Assembly: GCA_016192525.1 (NCBI GenBank)
Contig: JACPTZ010000188.1
Location: forward strand, 1-34,029
DNA length: 34,029 nt
Direction of reading: 5' to 3'
Source: Planctomycetota bacterium
GTDB taxonomy: Bacteria > Planctomycetota > MHYJ01 > JACPTZ01
Numbering within the stretch: position 1 is the stretch's first letter; each line of letters opens with the position of its first letter. The notes under the pieces are model-generated. The model ran no database searches and was not told where the DNA came from. It was given only the letters and a program-made list of their open reading frames with translations. Positions 1 through 7,291 of the stretch are shown piece after piece. Both the position numbers and the translations under genes were made by a program.

Positions 1-745
1 GCCCAGTTCGGCACGGATGAGAGCCCCGTCGCCGACCCGTGAAAGACAGACGCCCGGCCCTCGTTCAACTGACCGCTGCTGAAGGTGTACGCCCCGACGA
101 TGACGTCGCCGTACCCGTCTCCGTTCACGTCTCCCGCCGTCGAGACGGAATTGCCGAAAGAGACGTACTCCACATTGCTCTCGGCGGTCCAGTTCGCGAC
201 GGAGGTCACGCCCGTCGCCGACCCGTGGTAGACGTACACCCGGCCCTCGTCGGTCTGGCCATTGTCAAACAGAACCGCGCCGACGATGACATCGCCGTAC
301 CCATCGCCGTTGACGTCCCCTGCCGTTGAGACGGAGAGGGCGAACCTGGCATTTGCCTGGTCGCTCTCGGCCGTCCACACCGGGGTCGAGGCGAGACCAC
401 TCCCCGCGCCGAGGTAGACGTATGCCCGACCCTCGTCCGCCTGGCCGTTGTCAAGGTAAGGGGCCCCGATGATGACATCGCTGTACCCGTCCCCGTTCAC
501 GTCTCCCGCCGTCGAGACGGACTGGCCGAACCAGGCGCCGGCCAAGTCGCTCTCCGCCGTCCAGTTCGCAGTGGTCGAGAGACCCGTTCCCGACCCATGA
601 TAAACATACGCGCGGCCTTCATCTGCCTGGCCGTTGTCGAACTGATAGGCTCCGACGATGACGTCTCCGTACCCATCCCCGTTCACATCCCCCGCCGACG
701 AAACAGAGTAACCGAAGCTGGCGATAGCCTGGTTGCTCTCCGCCG
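1..745 (-). repeat. Tandem 186-bp repeat encoding FG-GAP blades
   Basis: The GDVNGDGY-coding block recurs with its shared TACCC starting at 112, 298, 484 and 670, an exact 186-bp period (62 codons). Copies differ mainly at third positions and in the loop between blades. The array continues past the window start. Confidence 0.9.
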
Positions 746-1811
746 TCCAGTGGGGGGCGGTGGAGAGGGGATCGACCATCAACGGGTACTCCGCCGCATC
801 ATCCTCGATGGCCAGGGCCAGCTTTTCTTCCACGTATTCCATTCGGGACGGGACCGGGCGACCGGAGGCGTCGGTGACGACGAGTTTTCCGTACTCCAGC
901 ACATCCCGCTCGGGAGTCGAGAAAACCACGCGCTCGGGGGTGGCCACCGAGTGCCCCGGGGCCTCCGCCGCGAGGACGATCCGGAGCGTCCCGGTGCCGT
1001 CGGGTCGTTGCGCGATTTCGAATGCCTGCTCGATTCCCTCTTCTCGGTTAGCGTACCATTCCCGACCCCATGGGCGGTCGTAGACGATCCGATGACCGTC
1101 GATCCTCGGCTTCTGCGCCTTCGGCGCGGCTGCGGATGGCAGGCCGTGGGCCGGGGAGCCGGGAGAAGCCGCGGAAGGAGGGGGATGGGACGGTTCGTCT
1201 CCCGTTTCGTCTGCCGCGAAGTTCGGGTTTCCTCCGCCCCGGGTCAGACCTTCCAGCCGCAGCGCCACGCGCCAATTCCCGTTCCGGGCGCGCGGCTCGT
1301 ACCAGACGCCGTCACGGCCAAAGTAGGCGCGAAGACCCTGCGACCGATTGGAGAACTGTGGAGTCGGCTCGGGGAAGGCGTTCCCATCGGCATCCCGTTC
1401 CTGCCAGGTCGGTCGATACTCCTCGCGGCGGATGTTTTCCTGGACCTGCAGCCACCAATCGGGGTTCGGCGCGGCCGGATCGCCTGCGGCCGCGCCGTCA
1501 GGGGCCGCGAAAGGAACCTCGACGCACGCCGCAAGAGCCATCTCATCTGCGGGACCGCCGTTGGGAGGCGCGGACGATGTGCCGTGAGCGGCGACTCCGA
1601 GGATTGTCCTCCCAACCTCGCTCCGCGGGTTGCGGCAGGCAGGGTCAGACACTCTGCGAGCGGAGTACGGCGTGTTCCCCTGCGAGAGGAGCAGCATCCC
1701 CAGAAACGCGATCCCCAACCCCTTCACCAGGAGATGGCCGGGCCCGGTGCGCCCCTCGCGATCCGGGTCAGAGAACGACACACGATCGCATGATGGACGC
1801 ACGTGGATCAT
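1..1811 (-). CDS. Secreted FG-GAP (integrin-like) repeat protein, 3' part outside the window
   Basis: This minus-strand frame is open from 1811 to the window edge, about 603 codons, and its stop lies outside. A hydrophobic segment around 1677-1727 (LLVKGLGIAFLGMLLLS) looks like a signal sequence. Next comes an N-terminal region with NPDWWLQVQENIRREEY and SNRSQGLRAYFGRDGVW, then a proline/alanine linker, then IVYDRPWGREWYANREEGIE. From about 745 down there are four repeats containing STAGDVNGDGYGDVIVGA, the Ca-binding FG-GAP/integrin-alpha blade. Such N-terminal regions joined to FG-GAP blades occur in large extracellular proteins of several diderm phyla, where the blades form a beta-propeller. 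The function is unknown; adhesion or surface structure is an inference. The start is uncertain: ATG 1811 has no clear ribosome site, and GTG 1727, directly before the hydrophobic stretch, is an alternative. Confidence 0.82.
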   Translation of the reverse strand, partial: MIHVRPSCDRVSFSDPDREGRTGPGHLLVKGLGIAFLGMLLLSQGNTPYSARRVSDPACRNPRSEVGRTILGVAAHGTSSAPPNGGPADEMALAACVEVPFAAPDGAAAGDPAAPNPDWWLQVQENIRREEYRPTWQERDADGNAFPEPTPQFSNRSQGLRAYFGRDGVWYEPRARNGNWRVALRLEGLTRGGGNPNFAADETGDEPSHPPPSAASPGSPAHGLPSAAAPKAQKPRIDGHRIVYDRPWGREWYANREEGIEQAFEIAQRPDGTGTLRIVLAAEAPGHSVATPERVVFSTPERDVLEYGKLVVTDASGRPVPSRMEYVEEKLALAIEDDAAEYPLMVDPLSTAPHWTAESNQAIASFGYSVSSAGDVNGDGYGDVIVGAYQFDNGQADEGRAYVYHGSGTGLSTTANWTAESDLAGAWFGQSVSTAGDVNGDGYSDVIIGAPYLDNGQADEGRAYVYLGAGSGLASTPVWTAESDQANARFALSVSTAGDVNGDGYGDVIVGAVLFDNGQTDEGRVYVYHGSATGVTSVANWTAESNVEYVSFGNSVSTAGDVNGDGYGDVIVGAYTFSSGQLNEGRASVFHGSATGLSSVPNW

Positions 1812-1895
1812 CCAAGAAAAGGTCTTGCGGCTGGAGCCACTGCGGCGATCCGGTTGCCCTCGCCCAGATGTTTCACAAGGTGAACAGATCGCTTG

Positions 1896-1925
1896 AATCT
1901 ACGCGGGGACAAGACCCGGAGTCAA
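1896..1925 (-). promoter_or_regulatory. Candidate sigma70 promoter for the FG-GAP gene
   Basis: On the minus strand TTGACT (1920-1925) is followed after 18 bp by TAGATT (1896-1901). It would start transcription near 1889, giving a leader of about 78 nt to ATG 1811 or 162 nt to GTG 1727. The same TAGATT -10 variant is seen upstream of the coiled-coil gene at 32626. Confidence 0.4.
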
Positions 1926-2020
1926 GGACATTCCGAGCATCCATTCCAGTGCCCCTGAGATTCGCCTTCTTCCTTGACTAATCGTCGATCGCACCCCAAA
2001 CTTCCGCCTTGGAGACTCCC

Positions 2021-3427
2021 ATGCCACGACTCTTCGGCACCGCCGGAATCCGCGGGGCCACAAACCGGGAAATCACCGTCGATCTCGCCCTTCGCGTGGC
2101 CCGGGTGTACGGCGATCACCTCGGGAATCACGGACGATGCGTGGTCGGCCACGACACCCGGTACGGGGCTCAGGCCCTCGCCCAGGCCGCGGCCGCGGGG
2201 TTGCGCTCGGCGGGAATCGACGTCACCGACTGCGGCTGCATTCCCACCGGCGGAATCGCCACCCTGCTGACGCGTGGCGGATTCGACGGCGGCGTACTCA
2301 TCACCGGTTCGCACATGCCCCCGGATCGGATCGGCATCATCGTCCTCCTGCGGGACGGCGCGTACATCCCGGACGATGTCGCCGATGCCCTCGAAGCGCG
2401 ACTGGCGATGTCCGAGGCCGCCCTCCCCCCGCCGGTACCGCCGGAGCGCATCGGCTCGTATGTTGCCGCGGACCGCCCCATCGCCCGTTACATCGACGAT
2501 CTCCTCTCGCATGTGGACGTGAGCCGGATTCGCACCCGGGGCTTTCACGTCGTCGTCGATCCGGCCAACGGAACGGCCACGCTCGCCCTGCAGGAGGTGC
2601 TTCGGCGTGCCGGCTGCCGTGTCACCGATCTCCATGCGACGGCCGGCCCGGTCCCGGAACGGCAGGCGGAACCGCGGGCCGGAGTCCTCGGCGCCCTTCG
2701 GAAGGCGGTGACTGAGGCGAAGGCCGACCTCGGGATGGGGACCGACATCGACGCCGATCGGATCCTGTTCGTGGACGCGGCCGGTGAAGTCCTCTCGGAG
2801 GACTGCACGGGGGCAATTTTTGCGAAGCGGGTCCTCCCGGGGTCGAAGAGCCGGCTCTGCGTCTGCCCGATCAACTCCTCGGCGCTCATCGAGCAGACCT
2901 GCGCCGCGATCGGAGCGCGGGTGGAGTTCTGTCGCGCCGGTCAGCCCGCCACCGTCGAGGCCGTGAAGCGACTCGATGCCGACTATGCGTATGAGGAGTC
3001 CGGCAAGTACTACTTCTGTCGCGAGGCGCTCTGGTGCGACGGACTTCTCGCCGGCCTCAAGATGCTGGATCTGCTGACACGGGAGGAGAGGACGTTGGCC
3101 GCGACGGCCGCTGAATTTCAGAGATTCTATCAGGTCAAGCGAACGATCCACTGCGACGACTCGGCGAAGGCCCGGCTCATGGCCCGTGTCCGGGAGCGCT
3201 GGGAGCGGGAACTGCTCGAGGGGCGCGAGAGAGACCTTACGATTGATGGTCTGAAACGTTCCTACGCGGACCACGCCTGGCTTCTGGTCCGCGCCTCTGG
3301 AACGGAGCCGCTCATCCGGGTCTACGCGGATGCCCCGGCGCCGGATCGGGCGGCGGGCCTGGTCGCCTCGGGCGAAGCCCTGCTCCGCGCCGCGGCGAAA
3401 GACGTGGGGGCGACGCTGGCGACGTAA
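2021..3427 (+). CDS. Phosphohexomutase (phosphomannomutase/phosphoglucosamine mutase family)
   Basis: This 468-residue protein belongs to the alpha-D-phosphohexomutase superfamily, which moves phosphate between C1 and C6 of a hexose phosphate for cell-wall or exopolysaccharide precursors. It starts FGTAGIRG (5-12). The catalytic serine is Ser97 in TGSHMP, a variant of the usual TASHNP. The metal loop is TDIDADR (241-247), the sugar-specificity loop EESGK (325-329), and the phosphate-binding loop RASGTEP (424-430). The four-domain length is normal. ATG 2021 is chosen because GGAG at 2011-2014 lies 6 nt upstream; an in-frame TTG at 2009 is less likely. The ESGK loop and the Gly in TGSH differ from textbook GlmM, so the substrate (mannose, glucose or glucosamine phosphate) cannot be settled. 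It is followed by a nucleoside phosphorylase on the same strand. Confidence 0.92.
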   Translation: MPRLFGTAGIRGATNREITVDLALRVARVYGDHLGNHGRCVVGHDTRYGAQALAQAAAAGLRSAGIDVTDCGCIPTGGIATLLTRGGFDGGVLITGSHMPPDRIGIIVLLRDGAYIPDDVADALEARLAMSEAALPPPVPPERIGSYVAADRPIARYIDDLLSHVDVSRIRTRGFHVVVDPANGTATLALQEVLRRAGCRVTDLHATAGPVPERQAEPRAGVLGALRKAVTEAKADLGMGTDIDADRILFVDAAGEVLSEDCTGAIFAKRVLPGSKSRLCVCPINSSALIEQTCAAIGARVEFCRAGQPATVEAVKRLDADYAYEESGKYYFCREALWCDGLLAGLKMLDLLTREERTLAATAAEFQRFYQVKRTIHCDDSAKARLMARVRERWERELLEGRERDLTIDGLKRSYADHAWLLVRASGTEPLIRVYADAPAPDRAAGLVASGEALLRAAAKDVGATLAT

Positions 3428-3579
3428 GTCCCGTCCCGCCGGCACGACTTCTTGCGGGCGCAATCCTCGCGGCCGCGCGCCATCTGTGCGGCATGACCGC
3501 CCGCCGGCGAATCGCCTCACGCGATGGGCTTGCCGCAAACCGGACAGTCTGACGGGTCGATCACTTCGGGGAGTCCCAG

Positions 3580-4440
3580 ATGCCCACTCGAAAGCGGACG
3601 GCGGAGAATGTGGAGACCGCGGGTCGGAGGCAGTATCACATCGGGCTGGCGCCGGGAGAGGTGGCGCCGACGATTCTGCTGTGCGGCGATCCCGCCCGGG
3701 CGAAGGTCGTGGCGGGGATGTTCGATCGGGTCCGGGTGGAGCGGGCCCAGCGGGAGTATCTCACCTTCACCGGCGCCTATCGGGGCCTGCCCTGCTCCGT
3801 GATGGCGACGGGGATGGGGCCGGACAACACCGAGATCGCGGTGGTGGAACTGGCGCAGATCTGTCCGCGCGGGCTCACGATGATCCGGATCGGCTCATGC
3901 GGCGCGCTTCAGCGGCACATCGGGATCGGGGAATGCGTAATCTCGCTCGGGGCGGTGCGACTCGAAAACACAAGTCTCGCCTATGTGGTGGAGGGCTATC
4001 CTGCCGTGGCCGATCCCGAAGTGCTGATGGCGCTCCTGGACTCTGCAGCGGACGCGAAAGTGCGGGCCCATCTCGGGCTCACGGCGACGGCCCCCGGCTT
4101 CTACGCCGCGCAGGGACGCCGCATCGATGGATTCCCTCCACGCTTTCCCGCGATACCGGACGACCTGGCCCGCATGGGGGTGTCCAATCTGGAGATGGAG
4201 ACGAGCACGCTCTTCACGCTCTCGACCCTCCGGGGTTTCCGGGCCGGCACGGTCTGCGCCGTGTTCGCCAACCGCCCCGCCAACAAGTTCATTCCGCCCT
4301 CGTCGAAACACGCGGCGGAGCTGGCCTGCATCCGGGTGGGGCTCGGTGCCGTGGTCGCGCTCGCCCGGATGGACGCGGAGAAACGGGCGGCCGGGGCACC
4401 GGTCTGGCGACCCGGATTTCGATCTTTGCGCGGCAGGTAG
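3580..4440 (+). CDS. udp: Uridine phosphorylase-like nucleoside phosphorylase
   Basis: This 286-residue enzyme is of the PNP/UDP phosphorylase family (NP-I fold), which cleaves nucleosides with phosphate to base and ribose-1-phosphate in pyrimidine salvage. Visible motifs are GDPAR (36-40), TGMGPDN (77-83) and RIGSCG (103-108) for phosphate and ribose contacts. FYAAQGR (174-180) matches the FYxxQxR base-specificity element of uridine phosphorylases, and NLEMETST (203-210) is the ribose-binding Met-Glu segment. ATG 3580 follows GGGGAG (3568-3573) at 6 nt. The first 20 residues are an extra, poorly conserved tail. Together with the mutase upstream it could feed pentose/hexose-phosphate interconversion, but the 152-bp gap makes co-transcription only possible. 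Uridine specificity is inferred from the FYxxQxR motif. Confidence 0.88.
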   Translation: MPTRKRTAENVETAGRRQYHIGLAPGEVAPTILLCGDPARAKVVAGMFDRVRVERAQREYLTFTGAYRGLPCSVMATGMGPDNTEIAVVELAQICPRGLTMIRIGSCGALQRHIGIGECVISLGAVRLENTSLAYVVEGYPAVADPEVLMALLDSAADAKVRAHLGLTATAPGFYAAQGRRIDGFPPRFPAIPDDLARMGVSNLEMETSTLFTLSTLRGFRAGTVCAVFANRPANKFIPPSSKHAAELACIRVGLGAVVALARMDAEKRAAGAPVWRPGFRSLRGR

Positions 4441-5573
4441 GGCATGGACCTCCTGGCCGAAAACAAGTCCTCGCGCGCCCCGGATCTGTGATTCACCCTC
4501 CCCGTTCCGGTCTCGATGTTCTCCGACGCGGAATGACCCTGGCGTGCCAGCCCGCCTCGTACTGGACGAACCCTGCAACTGGTGTGGAGGGGAACTCCTC
4601 CCGGGTACTGCTTCTCGGACGCGGGGCGTTTGTCTTTCTCGGCGGGTTCCTGCTGTACGGGGGTCTCTCGACGCTTCCTCACTGCCGGCTCCAGGGCCTG
4701 CTGCAAGAGCTGGTGGGGATGTTCGTGCTGCTCTCCCACAACTACGGTGCGGCTTCCCGGTGCCATGTCCCCTTTCCGGATCGCATCCACGGGCCGGCGC
4801 TCACGGGAGTGACCATCCTTCGGTTCCCGGCCTTTGCCGCCGGGTGGCATCATCGGACGGGTCGGGACTCGTCGACGAAGGACTTCGGAGGAGTCGTCTG
4901 AGGGGCGTCGGCGTCGTCCCGCGCGGCTCCCGGCGCCGGCTGGAGGCGGCAGTGGGGGTTCGTCGAGGGGGGTCGAGGGAAACACCTGGATGGCCCCCCA
5001 CTGGATGTGCGGCAGGAGTTCCTGCCTTTCGGCCCACGCGACGACGGCGGGGAGTCGACGAGGATCGCCGACCCACATGCTTTCATGGAGACGGCGAAAA
5101 CCGGCCGTGCCGAGGGTCCGCCCGAGCGCGATTCTCATCGAGTCCTGCCCGACGGGAACGTCGTAGCTGACGAACGCCTCGGTCCGTCGCACCCGCCCTC
5201 CCACCTGTCCCAACACCCGCCGGAGGACGGCCGGAGTCGGTTCCCGGCTTTCGCCGACATTGGGGACGAGGGAATGGCCGGCAGCGCCTCCCCTTCTCTG
5301 GAAGCGCTCAAGTTCCCTTTCACCCTCTCTGGTGAGCAGGACGGCCATCCGGTCCTCGACACGATGGAGTCGGACCAGCCCGGCGGCGGCGAGCCGCCGG
5401 AGGTAGACGTAGACCCAGGACCGATCCTTGTTCAGCCAGAGAGAGGCGCTCCTCGCCGATCGAAGCAGCACGTAGAGCTCCGCAACGGCAATCGGCACGG
5501 CGACGTGCCCCACCAGTAGGGCGAGCATCTCGAAGTGCAGCCTGCTCCTGAGCCTTCTGGGGTTCGGGATCAT
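4101..5573 (-). CDS. PaaX-like winged-helix transcriptional regulator with doubtful C-terminal extension
   Basis: Residues 1-100 form a winged helix (LYVLLRSARSASLWLNK, WVYVYLRRLAAAGLVRL). Residues about 150-215 (FVSYDVP..., GFRRLHESMWVGD, WGAIQVFP) resemble the Cas2-like ferredoxin domain of PaaX-type repressors, which bind aryl-CoA or other small ligands. ATG 5573 has a strong ribosome site (GAGGAGGGAG on the minus strand). Coding support stops near 4885. The remaining 260 codons are a proline/arginine-rich frame with no recognisable domain, and their last 340 bp lie antisense to the uridine phosphorylase gene. A +1 shift near 4920 would end the protein at 4850 with a plain hydrophilic tail. 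So either the true gene is about 230 residues and frameshifted, or the long tail is translated. The target is unknown. Confidence 0.6.
   Translation of the reverse strand: MIPNPRRLRSRLHFEMLALLVGHVAVPIAVAELYVLLRSARSASLWLNKDRSWVYVYLRRLAAAGLVRLHRVEDRMAVLLTREGERELERFQRRGGAAGHSLVPNVGESREPTPAVLRRVLGQVGGRVRRTEAFVSYDVPVGQDSMRIALGRTLGTAGFRRLHESMWVGDPRRLPAVVAWAERQELLPHIQWGAIQVFPSTPLDEPPLPPPAGAGSRAGRRRRPSDDSSEVLRRRVPTRPMMPPGGKGREPKDGHSRERRPVDAIRKGDMAPGSRTVVVGEQHEHPHQLLQQALEPAVRKRRETPVQQEPAEKDKRPASEKQYPGGVPLHTSCRVRPVRGGLARQGHSASENIETGTGRVNHRSGAREDLFSARRSMPYLPRKDRNPGRQTGAPAARFSASIRASATTAPSPTRMQASSAACFDEGGMNLLAGRLANTAQTVPARKPRRVESVKSVLVSISRLDTPMRARSSGIAGKRGGNPSMRRPCAA
4533..4901 (+). CDS. Possible small hypothetical protein convergent with the PaaX-like gene
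   Basis: A 122-codon frame starts at ATG 4533 and ends with TGA at 4899-4901. It has a hydrophobic segment (VLLLGRGAFVFLGGFLLYGG, about residues 25-44), T-rich second codon positions, and G/C-rich third positions. In this stretch it looks better as coding sequence than the overlapping minus-strand frame. No ribosome site is visible and no family is recognised. It may equally be chance in GC-rich DNA, and the 92 bp from 4441 to 4532 hold nothing recognised. Confidence 0.22.
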   Translation: MTLACQPASYWTNPATGVEGNSSRVLLLGRGAFVFLGGFLLYGGLSTLPHCRLQGLLQELVGMFVLLSHNYGAASRCHVPFPDRIHGPALTGVTILRFPAFAAGWHHRTGRDSSTKDFGGVV

Positions 5574-5633
5574 GGGACTCCCTCCTCAACGGCGGCCGGA
5601 TCGAGCAAAGATTAACGTGGTGTTTCAGCTGCA

Positions 5634-5666
5634 ATTATATGTTACTTAGTTAAGGATGCGAGTCAA
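5634..5666 (-). promoter_or_regulatory. AT-rich promoter/operator region of the PaaX-like gene
   Basis: In otherwise GC-rich sequence, 5610-5660 is AT-rich. On the minus strand TTGACT (5661-5666) precedes TAACAT (5639-5644) at 16 bp, or TATAAT (5634-5639) at 21 bp. Between them is a near-palindrome TTAACTAAGTAA (5644-5655), a plausible operator for self-repression, which is usual for PaaX-type regulators. Confidence 0.4.
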
Positions 5667-5739
5667 CGGAATTCGATGACTCTCCTGGACTTTCTGTCGA
5701 CGCAACAAAGGGCGGGATGGCAGTTGCGGCGAGTGGGGA

Positions 5740-6639
5740 TCAGAGCTCGACGACCATCTTCTCCTTGGCCGCAAACACCTTCATGCCGTTGAGGTGGCGT
5801 TTCTTCGCCTCGGCCTTCACCCGTTTCTCGACGGCGTCCATGCTGTCGTCGTTTCGGGTCGGCTCGTGGTGAAACAGCGCCAGCTGCTGGACGTGCGCCT
5901 TCTCGGCCAGGTCCAGGGCATGAATCACAGTGCTGTGCCCCCATCCCCGGTGGGTTTCGTATTCCTCCGGTGTGTACTGGGCATCGGCAATGAGCAGGTC
6001 CGCGTCCTTCACGAATTTGACCACGCGACTGTTGCAGTCCTCGACCAGTTTCTGCACATCGTCCCGGGCCTGAGTGACATCGCTATCCCCGGTCTCCGTA
6101 TAGATGAAGTCGTAGTAGGGCTCGTTGTCTCCGGTGTACACCACCGTCTTCCCCTCTCCCGTGACGCGGTAGCCGAGCATGAACACCGGGTGGTTGAGAA
6201 AGCAGGTGGTGACGGAGAGCCCGTCAATATCGAACGACTCTTCCTTCAGATCGTGAAAGTGAAGCGAGGCGGCCAGCTGGTAGGTGCTGACGGGGAAATA
6301 GGAGTACTCCATCTGGTGCGTCACGATCTGCTCCAGCGTCTTCTCATGGTGCATCGGTCCGTAGACGTGGACTTCGCTCCCGGGGATATAGAGCGGCGTA
6401 AAAAAAGGAAAGCCGGTGATGTGGTCCCAGTGCGTGTGCGAGATGAGAATGTGACACTTGACCGGCTTCTTCCGGGACACCATGTCGATGCCGAGTTCCC
6501 GGATTCCCGTGCCGCAGTCGAAGATGCACATCGTGTCGCCCGATTCGAGGGCGACGCAGGAGGTGTTTCCGCCGTACCGGACGGTGGCAGGGCCGGGCGA
6601 GGGGATGGAGCCGCGGACGCCCCAGAAGGTGACTTTCAT
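5740..6639 (-). CDS. MBL-fold metallo-hydrolase (RNase Z/phosphodiesterase-like)
   Basis: This 299-residue cytoplasmic protein of the metallo-beta-lactamase fold has no signal peptide. It opens with FWGVRGSIPSPGP and RYGGNTSCV, typical of PhnP/RNase-Z-like phosphodiesterases. HTHWDH (68-73) is the dinuclear zinc motif. Further candidate ligands are His150 (LNHP), the Asp in IADAQY (about 219), His235 (RGWGHST) and the His pair in FHHEP (257-258). The fold and motifs predict hydrolysis of a phosphodiester, such as a cyclic nucleotide or RNA end, but the substrate is not readable. The gene lies 34 bp after the redox operon on the same strand and has its own promoter inside the end of the previous gene. 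No ribosome site precedes ATG 6639. Confidence 0.85.
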   Translation of the reverse strand: MKVTFWGVRGSIPSPGPATVRYGGNTSCVALESGDTMCIFDCGTGIRELGIDMVSRKKPVKCHILISHTHWDHITGFPFFTPLYIPGSEVHVYGPMHHEKTLEQIVTHQMEYSYFPVSTYQLAASLHFHDLKEESFDIDGLSVTTCFLNHPVFMLGYRVTGEGKTVVYTGDNEPYYDFIYTETGDSDVTQARDDVQKLVEDCNSRVVKFVKDADLLIADAQYTPEEYETHRGWGHSTVIHALDLAEKAHVQQLALFHHEPTRNDDSMDAVEKRVKAEAKKRHLNGMKVFAAKEKMVVEL

Positions 6640-6649
6640 GGGCGTCGCC

Positions 6650-6677
6650 AGTATAGCACCCCTCCCCTCGAATTCAA
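6650..6677 (-). promoter_or_regulatory. Extended -10 promoter of the MBL-fold gene
   Basis: On the minus strand TTGAAT (6672-6677) is followed at 16 bp by TATACT (6650-6655), preceded by TGC (extended -10). The predicted start is near 6643, only about 4 nt before ATG 6639, so the mRNA would be essentially leaderless. This fits the absence of a ribosome site. Confidence 0.55.
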
Positions 6678-7291
6678 GCCTTTCGCCGACGGCTCAGAAA
6701 TGCCGCCCCTCCCACCGCCATCCCGACGAACGAGGCCCCGATCGGGAACCAGGCCCAGGGAAGGTAGCGGTACCACAAGAAGCCGAGCTGAGAAACCTGA
6801 TACGTGCGGGGCTGACGGAGCAGATCGATTCCGTCCACCCCGTTCGCGATGGCCATGACCGGGTTGGCGTTCACCGCCAGATCCACGACCACCCGTTGCC
6901 CGCGCGGCCAGTCATCGCTCGCCCGCAGCAGCGGATCCGTCCAGAGCGGCGTGAGGCAGAGGGCCAGCCCGAGAAGACAGGGAACCGCCTGCGACACGAT
7001 TCGGCTGCCGGACACGCGCTGAACGAACGATCCGATCCCGCAGAGCGCCACCCCGAAGCCCAGAAGACACGCGCAGCAGACTCCCCCGCCCCGCCCGCCG
7101 AACGCGAAACCGGCCAGGGCCGCCGAAGCGAGAAGCAGGCCCGCCCCCGCCGCAAAGTGAAGCCGGGTGCGCCGGTCCTCCCCCTCTCCAACCCTCCCCC
7201 CCCGCAGGCTCCACCACCACGGGACGGCGATCGACCAGAGCACGGGCAACCACAGAGCCCCCGCGAGGGGGACCGATCCGATGTTGCTCAC
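6674..7291 (-). CDS. Multi-pass membrane protein of the redox operon
   Basis: This 205-residue protein has about five hydrophobic helices (residues near 8-27, 45-65, 69-88, 95-112 and 178-198) and a polar loop with ANPVMAIANGVDGIDLLR. GTG 7291 is chosen because it overlaps the stop of the FMN-binding/ApbE gene as GTGA, with GAGGAG 6 nt upstream; an ATG further upstream would place it deep in that gene. It has no recognised family and no CxxCH heme motif. Three Cys residues lie in one helix (GVCCACLLG). As the last gene of the operon it may anchor or accept electrons in the flavin system; this is inference from position only. Confidence 0.75.
   Translation of the reverse strand: MSNIGSVPLAGALWLPVLWSIAVPWWWSLRGGRVGEGEDRRTRLHFAAGAGLLLASAALAGFAFGGRGGGVCCACLLGFGVALCGIGSFVQRVSGSRIVSQAVPCLLGLALCLTPLWTDPLLRASDDWPRGQRVVVDLAVNANPVMAIANGVDGIDLLRQPRTYQVSQLGFLWYRYLPWAWFPIGASFVGMAVGGAAFLSRRRKA

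Noticed and set aside
597-1981. Overlapping plus-strand frames in the first 2 kb
   Set aside because: They are shadows of the minus-strand FG-GAP gene, whose repeats are unmistakable.
1922-3538. 538-codon minus-strand frame opposite the phosphohexomutase
   Set aside because: Low-complexity shadow; the plus strand carries all four active-site loops of the enzyme.
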